From the NCBI RefSeq assembly GCF_003426735.1, contig NZ_QVON01000002.1, forward strand, positions 434,001-498,000: a stretch of DNA of 64,000 bases. The letters are read 5' to 3'. The notes beneath the pieces are model-generated. The model was not told the origin of the DNA and ran no database searches. It was given only the letters and a program-made list of their open reading frames with translations. Both the position numbers and the translations under genes were made by a program. The stretch comes from Arenibacter sp. P308M17. Its GTDB lineage: Bacteria; Bacteroidota; Bacteroidia; Flavobacteriales; Flavobacteriaceae. Positions 43,800 through 53,277 of the stretch are shown in pieces (the first letter of the stretch is position 1; each line of letters opens with the position of its first letter).

Positions 43800-45836
43800 A
43801 TGATGCAAATACAAACAGTACTATTTATATTGCTCGCGCTTATTATGGCCTTGGTAGTTGTACTGTTTCAATATTATTACAAAAACAAAAGGAAGGGAAA
43901 ACTTTGGCTGATCCTTTCCTTTTTGCGATTTTTGGCCATATTCGGAATTATATTACTGCTGGTAAATCCAAAATTTACCAAGTACGAGTACACACTGGAA
44001 AAGACCAATTTGGTGATACTTGCAGATAATTCATCCTCCATAACGGCAAGGGATAGGGCCCAGGTAATCTCCTCACTTTCTTCAATTAGGAATAACACCA
44101 AAGGATTATCACAGAGTTTCAACATACTAAATTACAGTTTTGGAGTGGATTTGACCCATTCGGACAGCCTTGGTCCCGTGGAGAAAAGCACCAATATTTC
44201 TAAGGCCTTGTCCAGGATCAACGAAATATTCACCGGTACCAAAACTGCTGTGGTACTATTTTCGGACGGCAATCAGACCATAGGGCAAGATTATGAATTT
44301 TATGGGAAACAACAAAAATTCCCTATTTACCCAGTAGTCTTGGGCGATACAACGAGATATGACGATATTACAATAAGCCAAATAAATGCCAATAAATACG
44401 CTTTTTTAAAGAACAAATTTCCATTGGAAGTTTTTATTGCATACGAAGGTAAAGAAGAGGTGTCTTCCGAATTACAGGTTCTTGTGGACGGCAAGTTGGC
44501 ATACAGGGAAATGGTGGCTTTGTCCAATATATCCAACACCAAGATTATAAGTACACATATAGAGGCCAGTACGGGAGGCATGAAAAATATTAAGGTGATA
44601 ATAGCCCCATTGCCGAATGAAAAAAATACGGTGAACAATGAAAAATTATTGGCTGTGGAAGTTTTGGACGAAAAGACAAATGTGGCCATTATCTCCACTA
44701 TCCAACACCCGGACATAGGTGCGCTTAAGAAATCCATTGAGAGCAACGAACAAAGATTGGTGACCATTTATAGGCCCGACACCGATTTAATTAAATTACA
44801 GGAGGTGGATGTTTATATACTTTACCAGCCCGATGCCTCATTTAATAAGGTTTACGAACAAATTAATGTCCGAAACTCCAATTCCTTTACCGTACTGGGG
44901 ACTTATACAGATCTGAATTTTTTGAACAAAATTCAAAACAATTTTCTAATAGAAACTACTTATCCGAAGCAAGAAATATTCGCAAGCCCGAATGCCGTAT
45001 TTTCAAAATTCGATATTTCGCAATTTTCCCTAAAAGATTTTCCGCCCCTTTTGTCCGATGCCGGGCCCGTAAATATTCTGGGCAGTGGAGAACCCCTACT
45101 GAAGGTACGTATCAAAGGAGTGGACTTGGACCAACCTCTATTGGCCGTTATGGAAAAAAAAACGGAAAAACACGCCATATTGGCTGGGGAAAATATATGG
45201 AAATGGAGACTTCAAAGTTATAGGAACGATCAAACTTTTGAAAATTTCGATGGCTTTCTCGGAAAATTGATCTTTTATCTTTCGACCTCAAAAGGTAAAA
45301 ATAGGTTGATATTGGATTACAGCTCCACATATAACAACAGCAGCGAAACCCAAATAAAGGCTACTTATTTTGATGAGGCTTTTGTTTTTGATGCCAATGC
45401 ATCCATCAACATAAAGCTAAGAAACACCACCACCAATACTTCCATAGAGGTTCCAATGTTATTAAAAGACGGATATTACGAGGCGGATCTCAGCAATTTA
45501 TCCCCGGGGAAATATGATTTCACTGTTACTCTAACCAAAGAAAACCTTAATAGATCGGGAAGTTTTACCATTTTGGATTTTGATGCCGAAAAACAATTCA
45601 CTTCCAGTAATTATGATAAACTGAATCGCCTGGCCAAAAATACGGATGGAAAATTGTATTTCCCAGATCAATTGGATTCCTTGGCAATGGCATTGCAAAA
45701 CGACCCTAAGTTTATACCTGTCCAAAAAAGCAAACAAATTGTTGTACCTTTAATCGATTTTAAATTCCTTTTGGGTATTATCATTGCAGCACTATCGCTG
45801 GAATGGTTTATCAGAAAGTTTAACGGATTAACTTAA
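43800..45836 (+). CDS. VWA-type membrane protein with C-terminal helix
   Basis: Large inner-membrane protein, 678 residues from the ATG at 43800 (a second ATG follows at once; a TTG 15 bases earlier is unlikely). Two N-terminal membrane segments (about residues 6-26 and 38-58), then a VWA-like alpha/beta domain (VILADNSSSITARDRAQV with the MIDAS-type DxSxS, TAVVLFSDGNQTIG) followed by several beta-rich regions, and a last membrane segment near the C-terminus (FLLGIIIAALSLEWFIR). Similar proteins occur across Bacteroidota without an assigned function. It is co-oriented with the prohibitin gene 11 bases downstream. Confidence 0.8.
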   Translation: MMQIQTVLFILLALIMALVVVLFQYYYKNKRKGKLWLILSFLRFLAIFGIILLLVNPKFTKYEYTLEKTNLVILADNSSSITARDRAQVISSLSSIRNNTKGLSQSFNILNYSFGVDLTHSDSLGPVEKSTNISKALSRINEIFTGTKTAVVLFSDGNQTIGQDYEFYGKQQKFPIYPVVLGDTTRYDDITISQINANKYAFLKNKFPLEVFIAYEGKEEVSSELQVLVDGKLAYREMVALSNISNTKIISTHIEASTGGMKNIKVIIAPLPNEKNTVNNEKLLAVEVLDEKTNVAIISTIQHPDIGALKKSIESNEQRLVTIYRPDTDLIKLQEVDVYILYQPDASFNKVYEQINVRNSNSFTVLGTYTDLNFLNKIQNNFLIETTYPKQEIFASPNAVFSKFDISQFSLKDFPPLLSDAGPVNILGSGEPLLKVRIKGVDLDQPLLAVMEKKTEKHAILAGENIWKWRLQSYRNDQTFENFDGFLGKLIFYLSTSKGKNRLILDYSSTYNNSSETQIKATYFDEAFVFDANASINIKLRNTTTNTSIEVPMLLKDGYYEADLSNLSPGKYDFTVTLTKENLNRSGSFTILDFDAEKQFTSSNYDKLNRLAKNTDGKLYFPDQLDSLAMALQNDPKFIPVQKSKQIVVPLIDFKFLLGIIIAALSLEWFIRKFNGLT

Positions 45837-45847
45837 TAAAAAAATAA

Positions 45848-46663
45848 ATGGATAAATTACCAAAATTTGCATTACCGGCCATCTTCGCTTTAATAGTTCT
45901 TGTAATATTAATTTCTAAATCGGCCGTTACCATTGCTTCAGGTCAAGCGGGAGTGTTATACAAGACTTTTTCAGGTGGGGTGGTCACCGATGAGGCACCT
46001 TTGGGAGAAGGATTCCACTTGGTTGCACCATGGAACAAGGTCTTTATCTACGAAGTAAGACAACAGGAAGTTTTGGAAAAAATGCAGGTATTGTCATCCA
46101 ACGGCCTTGAAATTAAGCTGGAAGCTTCGGCCTGGTTTGAGCCAAAAAGGGAATTTTTAGGAAAATTACATCAAGAAAAAGGCACCGAGTATATACAAAG
46201 AGTATTATTGCCTACCATAAGATCGGCAGCAAGAAGTGTAGTGGGAAGGTATACCCCGGAACAGCTCTATTCCAGTAAAAGGGATGCCATTCAACAGGAA
46301 ATTTATGAAGAAACCCAGAAAATTGTTGATGGCCAATACATTCAGCTCAATGAAATTTTGGTTAGGGATGTAACCCTGCCACCTACCATTAAGGAGGCGA
46401 TTGAGCGTAAACTTAAACAGGAACAGGAATCCCTGGAGTACGAATTTAGGCTGGTAACAGCACAAAAAGAAGCGGAAAAGGTACGGATAGAAGCACAGGG
46501 GAAAGCTGATGCCAATAGTATATTGAGTGCCTCTTTGACCGACAAAATATTACAGGACAAAGGTATAGATGCCACCATTAAATTATCGGAATCCCCAAAT
46601 GCAAAAGTCATCGTAATAGGTAGTGGAGAATCCGGAATGCCGATCATACTAGGGAATCAATAA
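45848..46663 (+). CDS. Prohibitin / SPFH-domain protein
   Basis: Membrane-anchored SPFH (band 7) protein, 271 residues: one N-terminal membrane segment (about 7-27), the SPFH domain (about 30-215; SGQAGVLYKTFSGGVV, EAPLGEGFHLVAPW, LSSNGLEIKLEASAWFEP), and a coiled-coil region (EAIERKLKQEQESLEYEFRL and AQKEAEKVRIEAQGKADA). Prohibitins form ring-shaped membrane scaffolds, often with proteases. The VWA gene just before it may be functionally linked. The his leader follows after 76 bases. Confidence 0.93.
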   Translation: MDKLPKFALPAIFALIVLVILISKSAVTIASGQAGVLYKTFSGGVVTDEAPLGEGFHLVAPWNKVFIYEVRQQEVLEKMQVLSSNGLEIKLEASAWFEPKREFLGKLHQEKGTEYIQRVLLPTIRSAARSVVGRYTPEQLYSSKRDAIQQEIYEETQKIVDGQYIQLNEILVRDVTLPPTIKEAIERKLKQEQESLEYEFRLVTAQKEAEKVRIEAQGKADANSILSASLTDKILQDKGIDATIKLSESPNAKVIVIGSGESGMPIILGNQ

Positions 46664-46724
46664 TAATTTAACAATTTTAAAATAAATTATTCCGTATAAA
46701 TTTTCCAAGATTGAAAAATAGTTT

Positions 46725-46732
46725 TAATTTTG
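46725..46732 (+). promoter_or_regulatory. -7 box of the his operon
   Basis: TAATTTTG, an exact TAnnTTTG match ending eight bases before the leader-peptide ATG, so transcription probably starts at or next to that codon. The -33 region has only TTTTCC (46701-46706). Confidence 0.55.
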
Positions 46733-46739
46733 TCGCATC

Positions 46740-46796
46740 ATGAAAAACAACAGGACACATCATCATCATTTCTTCACTTGCAATCAAGCGAGCTAG
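46740..46796 (+). CDS. hisL: his operon leader peptide (four consecutive His codons)
   Basis: An 18-residue peptide MKNNRTHHHHFFTCNQAS, with the four His codons CAT at 46758-46769, ended by TAG at 46794-46796. Four adjacent His codons in a short frame directly before the his operon, followed by alternative RNA hairpins, mark a transcription attenuation leader: scarce His-tRNA stalls the ribosome on these codons and lets the operon be read. The peptide has no other plausible role. It starts with ATG immediately after the predicted transcription start, so it may be translated from a nearly leaderless RNA. Its last codons (TGC AAT CAA GCG AGC) are also the antiterminator strand. Confidence 0.88.
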   Translation: MKNNRTHHHHFFTCNQAS

Positions 46797-46837
46797 GAAT
46801 GTATTGTTGTATCTAAACTATATTCTAACCCGTTTGA
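46784..46837 (+). promoter_or_regulatory. his antiterminator
   Basis: TCAAGCGAG (46784-46792) can pair with CCCGTTTGA (46829-46837), the 5' arm of the terminator: seven Watson-Crick pairs, one G-U pair and one mismatch. The wider segment GCAATCAAGCGAG (46780-46792) copies 11 of 13 bases of the terminator's loop and 3' arm (46838-46850). A ribosome stalled at the His codons leaves it free; one that reaches the TAG covers it. Confidence 0.75.
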
Positions 46838-46860
46838 GCAATCAAACGGGTTTTGTATTT
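46827..46860 (+). terminator. his attenuator terminator
   Basis: AACCCGTTTGA and TCAAACGGGTT form a perfect 11-bp stem around a GCAA tetraloop, followed by TTGTATTT. It lies 30 bases after the leader-peptide stop and 45 bases before the hisG start. Confidence 0.92.
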
Positions 46861-46904
46861 AACAACCTGTTGGATCTGTTCAGGCCAAAAACAAAATACA
46901 AGAA

Positions 46905-47762
46905 ATGAAAAAAATTAGAATTGCGATCCAAAAAAGTGGCCGTTTAAACGAAGACTCCCTTCAAATATTAAAGGATTGTGGTATTTCCATAGATAATGGA
47001 AAGGACCAACTCAAGGCTTCTTCCAGAAATTTTCCTTTAGAGGTCTTCTATCTTAGGAATGGGGATATCCCCCAATATCTTAGGGATGGGGTAGTGGATA
47101 TTGCCATTATTGGGGAAAATGTTCTGATAGAAAAAGGAGAGGACATCGCCATTGCCGAGAAGTTAGGTTTCTCCAAATGTAAAGTGTCCCTGGCAGTTCC
47201 CAAATCGGTCAAGTATAGATCGGTGGCCGATTTTGAGGGAAAAAGGATTGCCACCTCCTATCCCAATACCGTGAAAAATTATTTGGACAGTAAAGGGGTA
47301 AAAGCAGATCTTCACATCATAAACGGTTCTGTAGAAATTGCCCCGAATATAGGTCTGGCAGATGCCATTTGCGATATTGTTTCAAGTGGCAGTACCTTGT
47401 TCAAGAACAATTTAAAAGAAGTTGAGGTCATGCTGACCAGTGAGGCCGTATTGGCCGTTTCTCCACAAATTTCTGAAGAGGGAACAGTATTGTTGGAAAA
47501 ATTAAGATTTAGAATCCAGTCCGTATTACTTGCCAGACAATCCAAATATGTGTTATTGAACGCACCAAACAATAAGTTAAATGAGATCATTGCCCTATTG
47601 CCGGGTATGAGAAGTCCCACCGTACTTCCTTTGGCCGAGGAGGGATGGAGTTCCGTACATACCGTAATCAATAAGGATAAGTTCTGGGAAGTAATCCAAG
47701 AGCTTAAAAAGGCAGGGGCAGAGGGAATTTTGGTGTGCCCTATAGAAAAAATGGTATTGTAA
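46905..47762 (+). CDS. hisG: ATP phosphoribosyltransferase, long form
   Basis: First enzyme of histidine synthesis, joining ATP and PRPP; feedback-inhibited by histidine. RIAIQKSGRLNEDSLQIL at the N-terminus, DGVVDIAIIGENVLIE, and the PRPP site VSSGSTLFKNNLKEVE. The C-terminal ACT-like regulatory domain (SPTVLPLAEEGWSSVHTVI, ILVCPIEKMV) is present, so this is the self-contained long type of 285 residues without HisZ. First gene after the attenuator; the GNAT gene begins seven bases after its stop codon. Confidence 0.97.
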   Translation: MKKIRIAIQKSGRLNEDSLQILKDCGISIDNGKDQLKASSRNFPLEVFYLRNGDIPQYLRDGVVDIAIIGENVLIEKGEDIAIAEKLGFSKCKVSLAVPKSVKYRSVADFEGKRIATSYPNTVKNYLDSKGVKADLHIINGSVEIAPNIGLADAICDIVSSGSTLFKNNLKEVEVMLTSEAVLAVSPQISEEGTVLLEKLRFRIQSVLLARQSKYVLLNAPNNKLNEIIALLPGMRSPTVLPLAEEGWSSVHTVINKDKFWEVIQELKKAGAEGILVCPIEKMVL

Positions 47763-47769
47763 TAGTGCT

Positions 47770-48204
47770 ATGGTTACCGAATTTCGAATAGAGTTCATTC
47801 CGAAGGAGAAAATATATCAAATATTGCCTTTGGTACAAATGCTGAACAACGATAAAATTCCAGCAGAAATTCTTAAAAAAAGATTACAGGACATGCTCAT
47901 GGACGGATATCAATGTATGGGAGCCTATGACAGGGAACTATTAATTGGCATTTGTGGGGTATGGCTTCTAAATAAATTATACATAGGCAAACATGTTGAA
48001 CTGGACAATGTCTTTGTATTGCAGGAATATAGAAGTTCCGGGGTGGGGAAGTTAATGTTGGACAAGGTTTTTGAGTACGCTTTGGAAATAGGGTGCGAGG
48101 CCTCGGAAATAAACTGCTATATAAGGAATGAAAGGGGAATTCAGTTTTGGAACAACCAAGGATATAAGGCGATTGGTTACCACATGCAAAAAGTATTAAA
48201 GTAA
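47770..48204 (+). CDS. GNAT-family N-acetyltransferase within the his operon
   Basis: 144 residues with GNAT features: NVFVLQEYRSSGVGKLMLDKVFEYA is the acetyl-CoA binding motif A (R/Q-x-x-G-x-G/A form), and FWNNQGYKAIGYHMQK the C-terminal motif. It is tightly packed: seven bases after hisG, and its TAA shares a base with the hisD ATG (TAATG). It is therefore expressed with the histidine enzymes and under the attenuator. It is not a step of the known pathway; possible jobs are acetylation of histidine, an intermediate or an enzyme, all inference. Confidence 0.85.
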   Translation: MVTEFRIEFIPKEKIYQILPLVQMLNNDKIPAEILKKRLQDMLMDGYQCMGAYDRELLIGICGVWLLNKLYIGKHVELDNVFVLQEYRSSGVGKLMLDKVFEYALEIGCEASEINCYIRNERGIQFWNNQGYKAIGYHMQKVLK

Positions 48205-49484
48205 TGAACAAAATATACAATCCGGAAAGAGCTCAATGGAAGACCATCCTAAAACGGCCTACACCATCCGTATCCGATATAGAGGAAATGGTCAATGCCG
48301 TTTTTATGGAAATAAGGGCCAGTGGGGATACTGCAGTAAGGAGCTACACCAAAAAATTTGATGGGGTGGATTTACAGGAAATCTTGGTACCCCCTAAGGA
48401 ATTAGAGGAATCCGAACTATTGATTTCCGATGATTTAAAGGCGGCCATCCTACAGGCGAAAAACAATATTGAAAAATTTCATAGGGCCCAAAAAACCGAA
48501 AGAATTACAGTAGAGACTACGGAAGGCGTACACTGCTGGCAGGAAAAAAGACCCATACAAAAAGTAGGGTTATATATTCCAGGGGGTACCGCTCCATTGT
48601 TTTCCACCATCTTAATGTTGGCCATTCCGGCCAACATAGCTGGCTGTAAAGAAATTGTCCTGTGTACCCCTCCCAACAGGGAAGGGAAGGTACACCCTGC
48701 CATTTTATATGCCGCCAACCTATGCGGGGTTACCAAAATATTCAAAGTGGGCGGCATCCAAGCCATTGCCGGCATGACCTTTGGAACGAAAACCATCCCT
48801 TCCGTGTACAAGATATTCGGGCCGGGCAACCAATTTGTAACCGTGGCCAAACAGATTGCCACCAAATATGGAATAGCTATAGATATGCCAGCCGGTCCCA
48901 GTGAACTTTTGGTCATGGCCGATGATACCGCCAATGCCGCATTTGTGGCCTCAGATCTATTAAGCCAGGCCGAACACGGTGTAGATAGTCAGGTCATTCT
49001 GGTATCCACTTCCAAAAAATTTATGGATGCCGTTGAAGAGGAAGTAACCAAGCAAATTAAAGCCCTACCGAGAATGGAAATTGCCCAAAAGGCGATAGCC
49101 AATAGTAAACTAATCTATATGGAAAATCAACGGACGGCAGTAGATTTAATAAATGAATACGGTCCCGAACACTACATTCTTTGTGTTGAAGATGAAGTGT
49201 TCTTTTTAAATCACATCTATAATGCCGGTTCCGTTTTTATAGGAAATTACACTCCTGAAAGTGCAGGGGATTATGCCTCGGGAACAAATCATACTTTGCC
49301 TACAAACGGATACGCCAAGCAGTATAGCGGGGTAAACCTGGATAGTTTTATGAAGAGCATGACCTTTCAAAAAATTTCCAAAAAAGGAATTCGGAATATT
49401 GGCAAGACTATAGAGTTAATGGCCGAAGCCGAAGGGCTACAGGCCCATAAAAATGCGGTAACCCTGAGGTTGGATAGTTTATAA
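48204..49484 (+). CDS. hisD: Histidinol dehydrogenase
   Basis: Last two steps of histidine synthesis, oxidising histidinol to histidine with two NAD+; zinc-dependent. Marks: PGGTAPLFSTILMLAIPANIAGC, KIFGPGNQFVTVAKQIA, DMPAGPSELLVMADDTA, SQAEHGVDSQVILVS and the C-terminal SAGDYASGTNHTLPTNGYAK. 426 residues. ATG overlaps the GNAT stop. Confidence 0.97.
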   Translation: MNKIYNPERAQWKTILKRPTPSVSDIEEMVNAVFMEIRASGDTAVRSYTKKFDGVDLQEILVPPKELEESELLISDDLKAAILQAKNNIEKFHRAQKTERITVETTEGVHCWQEKRPIQKVGLYIPGGTAPLFSTILMLAIPANIAGCKEIVLCTPPNREGKVHPAILYAANLCGVTKIFKVGGIQAIAGMTFGTKTIPSVYKIFGPGNQFVTVAKQIATKYGIAIDMPAGPSELLVMADDTANAAFVASDLLSQAEHGVDSQVILVSTSKKFMDAVEEEVTKQIKALPRMEIAQKAIANSKLIYMENQRTAVDLINEYGPEHYILCVEDEVFFLNHIYNAGSVFIGNYTPESAGDYASGTNHTLPTNGYAKQYSGVNLDSFMKSMTFQKISKKGIRNIGKTIELMAEAEGLQAHKNAVTLRLDSL

Positions 49485-49556
49485 CGATCGAACTTTATAA
49501 ATTGGGATTGAACAATTTAAATTCAGCAGCGCCAATCGGCCAAAAGCAGAAATAGC

Positions 49557-50615
49557 ATGAAAACAAAAATATTCAACATTAATACTATAGTTCGTGAGAA
49601 CGTAAAAGGATTGAGTCCGTATTCCTCGGCCAGGGACGAATATGTTTCAGATGGTTCGGAGATGGTATTTTTGGATGCCAATGAAAATCCTTTTGAAACC
49701 GGTATAAATAGATATCCCGACCCTCATCAAAGACGACTAAAGGAAGTTCTTGCGGAAAGAAAGGGCGTTTCTTCCCAACAACTTCTTCTGGGCAACGGAA
49801 GCGATGAAGTGTTGGATCTACTATTCAGGGCTTTTTGCGAACCAAAGGAGGACAATATTATTAGCTTGCCCCCAACCTATGGCATGTACAAGGTACTGGC
49901 AGGTATCAATAACCTGGAGAATAGGGAGGTTCTTTTGACAGGGGATTTTGAACCCAATGTGCCCCAAATACTTAAGGAGGCGGACGACAAGAGTAAATTG
50001 CTGTTTTTGTGCTCTCCGAACAATCCAACGGGAAATAGTTTTTCAAATAGTGCCATTAGGGAGCTATTGGACAATTTTAACGGCTTGGTAGTGATCGATG
50101 AGGCCTATATCGACTTTTCAAGTGAGAAAAGCTGGGTTACGGAATTATCCAACTACCCCAATCTGGTGGTGACCCAAACCCTATCCAAGGCTTATGGTAT
50201 GGCCGGAATACGATTGGGAATCTGTTATGCTTCTGAAGAAATTATTTCTGTACTGAACAAAATTAAACCGCCGTACAACGTAAATGAATTGACACAGCAA
50301 AGAGCTTTGGAACGGGTTTTGGATATAAATGCGGTCAACCTTGAAGTCATTGATATTTTAACGGAAAGGGAGGCGCTCCTTAATGTACTGCGCCAAATAG
50401 CATTTGTGAAGAAGGTATACGCAACGGATGCCAATTTTATTTTGGCAAAGGTGGATGATGCCACCAAAAGATATAATCAACTATTAAAAATGGGTATCGT
50501 TGTCCGTAACAGAACTACCCAACCACTTTGCGAAAACACCCTAAGGTTCACTGTGGGGACCAAGGAGGAAAATGGGAAATTAATAAAAGCATTGCAGCAT
50601 ATAACGACCAAATAA
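49557..50615 (+). CDS. hisC: Histidinol-phosphate aminotransferase
   Basis: PLP-dependent transamination of imidazole acetol phosphate. Aminotransferase class I fold, 352 residues: [68 protein letters not shown], and the PLP lysine in [16 protein letters not shown]. 72 bases after hisD and one base before hisB. Confidence 0.97.
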   Translation: MKTKIFNINTIVRENVKGLSPYSSARDEYVSDGSEMVFLDANENPFETGINRYPDPHQRRLKEVLAERKGVSSQQLLLGNGSDEVLDLLFRAFCEPKEDNIISLPPTYGMYKVLAGINNLENREVLLTGDFEPNVPQILKEADDKSKLLFLCSPNNPTGNSFSNSAIRELLDNFNGLVVIDEAYIDFSSEKSWVTELSNYPNLVVTQTLSKAYGMAGIRLGICYASEEIISVLNKIKPPYNVNELTQQRALERVLDINAVNLEVIDILTEREALLNVLRQIAFVKKVYATDANFILAKVDDATKRYNQLLKMGIVVRNRTTQPLCENTLRFTVGTKEENGKLIKALQHITTK

Positions 50616-50616
50616 T

Positions 50617-51798
50617 ATGATGAACCCTGATACGAATACAAATTCCGACCAAGGAAACAAAAAAGGCAAAAAGGTACTGTTTATAGATAGGGACGGCACC
50701 ATCATTAAAGAAACAATTGATGAGCAGATAGACGCCTTTGAAAAGATGGTGTTCTATCCCAAAGCCTTTACCTTTCTGGGAAAGATTGCCAAGGAGCTGG
50801 ACTATGAATTGGTAATGATCACCAACCAGGACGGATTGGGGACCGATATTTTTCCTGAGCACACTTTCTGGCCCGTACATAATTTTATATTGAAATCCTT
50901 CGAAAACGAAGGGGTGGTTTTTGATAAGGTATTTTTGGACCGGACCTTCCCCCACCAAAATGCCAATACCCGAAAGCCGGGGACGGGATTGCTTACAGAA
51001 TACTTTTCCGAAGCGTATGACCTGGCCAATTCCTTTGTAATAGGGGACCGTTTGACCGATGTGGAACTGGCCAAGAATTTGGGGGCCAAAGGTATCTTTA
51101 TCAATGACAATACCAATTTGGGCACTGGGGAAATATCCGTTAAAAGGGAGGAATTGGATAATTACATAGCCTTGGAAAGCAATGATTGGGAGAAAATTTA
51201 TGAGTTTTTAAAGCTGAAGGATCGGGTATCGGAAATAATACGCAAAACCAATGAAACCGATATTTTTATAAAGCTCAATCTGGACGGGACGGGCAAAAGT
51301 GAAATCAGTACCGGATTGGACTTCTTTGATCATATGCTGGATCAGCTGGCGAGACATGGGCAAATGGATCTGGAAATCAAGGTAAAGGGAGATCTGGAAG
51401 TGGATGAGCACCATACCATTGAGGATACTGCCATAGCATTGGGAGAAGCATTCCATAAAGCCTTGGGCCATAAATTGGGAATTGAAAGATACGGCTTCTG
51501 TTTGCCCATGGATGACTGTTTGGCTCAGGCAGCCATTGATTTTGGCGGACGAAACTGGTTGGTATGGGAAACAGAGTTTAATAGGGAAATGATAGGCAAA
51601 ATGCCAACTGAAATGTTTTATCATTTCTTTAAATCGTTCACAGATGGGGCAAAGGCCAATCTCAACATCAAGGCCGAAGGCCAAAACGAACATCATAAGA
51701 TAGAGGCCATTTTCAAGGCGTTTGCCAAGGCCATTAAGATGGCCGTAAAACGCGATGTGGAAAAAATGGTCCTGCCAAGTACCAAAGGGGTATTGTAG
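50617..51798 (+). CDS. hisB: Bifunctional histidinol-phosphatase / imidazoleglycerol-phosphate dehydratase
   Basis: Two enzymes in one chain, 393 residues. N-terminal HAD phosphatase: [13 protein letters not shown] (Asp24, Asp26) and [21 protein letters not shown]-terminal dehydratase from about residue 205 with manganese His clusters in [31 protein letters not shown] and [19 protein letters not shown]. They catalyse steps eight and six of the pathway. Start codons: the first of two ATGs was taken; the second is next to it. Confidence 0.97.
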   Translation: MMNPDTNTNSDQGNKKGKKVLFIDRDGTIIKETIDEQIDAFEKMVFYPKAFTFLGKIAKELDYELVMITNQDGLGTDIFPEHTFWPVHNFILKSFENEGVVFDKVFLDRTFPHQNANTRKPGTGLLTEYFSEAYDLANSFVIGDRLTDVELAKNLGAKGIFINDNTNLGTGEISVKREELDNYIALESNDWEKIYEFLKLKDRVSEIIRKTNETDIFIKLNLDGTGKSEISTGLDFFDHMLDQLARHGQMDLEIKVKGDLEVDEHHTIEDTAIALGEAFHKALGHKLGIERYGFCLPMDDCLAQAAIDFGGRNWLVWETEFNREMIGKMPTEMFYHFFKSFTDGAKANLNIKAEGQNEHHKIEAIFKAFAKAIKMAVKRDVEKMVLPSTKGVL

Positions 51799-51829
51799 AA
51801 GTAATAAATATGTCCATAGGACAACGAAA

Positions 51830-52417
51830 ATGAAAATAGTAATTATAGATTACGGAGCCGGAAATATACAGAGCATTAAATTTGCCTTTCAACGCTTGGG
51901 ATACGAAGCTATTCTGAGCAAGGATGCAGAAGAGATCATGGCGGCGGATAAGGTTATATTTCCTGGGGTGGGAGAAGCCAGCAGTGCCATGAAAAAATTG
52001 CGTGAAAGTAAATTGGATGGGGTTATACCCAAGCTAAACCAACCGGTATTGGGAATTTGTCTGGGGATGCAGTTAATGTGCAATTCTTCGGAAGAGGGAA
52101 GTACCCAGGGCCTAGGTATTTTTGATGTAGAAGTGGTTAAATTTTCGAAGGAAGTAAAAGTTCCGCAAATTGGATGGAACCAGATCACCAATTTAAAATC
52201 CGGTCTGTTCAAGAACGTCAAAGAAAAAGAGCATGTTTATTTGGTCCACAGTTTTTATGCCCCCTTGTGCGGGGAAACCATTGCCGAAGCAGAATATGGT
52301 TTGGGATATAGCGCCGCTTTAAAAAAGGATAATTTTTATGGAACCCAATTTCACCCGGAAAAAAGCAGTGAGGTAGGGGAGCGGATCTTAGAAAATTTCC
52401 TTGAAATCGGAAATTAA
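51830..52417 (+). CDS. hisH: Imidazole glycerol phosphate synthase, glutaminase subunit
   Basis: Glutamine amidotransferase that delivers ammonia to HisF, 195 residues from the ATG at 51830; a frame open further upstream overlaps hisB and lacks family similarity. Triad: nucleophile Cys77 in LGICLGMQLM, His and Glu in GTQFHPEKSSE near residue 180. The N-terminal IIDYGAGNIQSIKFAFQRLG is typical. Confidence 0.96.
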   Translation: MKIVIIDYGAGNIQSIKFAFQRLGYEAILSKDAEEIMAADKVIFPGVGEASSAMKKLRESKLDGVIPKLNQPVLGICLGMQLMCNSSEEGSTQGLGIFDVEVVKFSKEVKVPQIGWNQITNLKSGLFKNVKEKEHVYLVHSFYAPLCGETIAEAEYGLGYSAALKKDNFYGTQFHPEKSSEVGERILENFLEIGN

Positions 52418-52517
52418 AACGATTACAATTATGGGTATAGAATCAAAAATTAGAACCCATCCTGACTTTTTACAAAATCAATTTCCCAATTCCAATTTTT
52501 AATTTATAATTTCGATT

Positions 52518-53246
52518 ATGAGAATAATACCTGCAATAGACATCATTGAAGGAAAATGTGTTAGACTGTCCAAGGGAGACTATGATACCAAGAAAATTTA
52601 TAATGAGAACCCCTTGGAGGTGGCAAAGGAGTTTGAAGCCCATGGTGTAGAATACCTTCATTTGGTAGATCTGGACGGGGCCAAATCCAAGCACATCGTA
52701 AATCATAAAGTGTTGGAAAAAATAGCCGCCAATACCAACTTGAAAATTGATTTCGGTGGCGGACTCAAAACAGATGAGGATCTACGGATAGCTTTTGAAA
52801 GTGGGGCTAATCAAGTTACAGGAGGAAGTATTGCCGTCAAGGACAGGGAAACCTTTATCTCCTGGATCAACCAATACGGTCCTGAGAAGATTATTCTGGG
52901 AGCCGACGCGAAAGATGAAATGGTTGCCGTATCCGGATGGACGGAAAAGTCACAAGAGGAATTGGTTCCCTTTATCCAAGGGTACCAAAAAGAGGGCATC
53001 AGAGGGGTTATCTGTACCGATATCAGTAAGGATGGTATGTTGGAAGGACCTTCTTTTCATTTGTACCGTAAAATCCTAGAGGAATGTGGGCCTAAATTAT
53101 TGCTGATTGCCAGTGGAGGTATTTCCACCTTTGATGAGCTCCCTAAATTGGCAGAGCTGGGCTGTGAGGGAACTATAATTGGAAAGGCCATTTATGAAAA
53201 TAGAATCAGTTTAAAACAATTGGAAAAATTTATTCTCGATATTTAA
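52518..53246 (+). CDS. hisA: ProFAR isomerase
   Basis: Amadori isomerisation of ProFAR to PRFAR; a TIM barrel of 242 residues. [18 protein letters not shown] has the first catalytic Asp; the second phosphate-site and Asp signals are [26 protein letters not shown] and [16 protein letters not shown]. Co-oriented with hisH after a 100-base gap that carries nothing recognisable. Confidence 0.97.
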   Translation: MRIIPAIDIIEGKCVRLSKGDYDTKKIYNENPLEVAKEFEAHGVEYLHLVDLDGAKSKHIVNHKVLEKIAANTNLKIDFGGGLKTDEDLRIAFESGANQVTGGSIAVKDRETFISWINQYGPEKIILGADAKDEMVAVSGWTEKSQEELVPFIQGYQKEGIRGVICTDISKDGMLEGPSFHLYRKILEECGPKLLLIASGGISTFDELPKLAELGCEGTIIGKAIYENRISLKQLEKFILDI

Positions 53247-53277
53247 CCGGATTTGCATCCAAAAACCAAATTACCCT

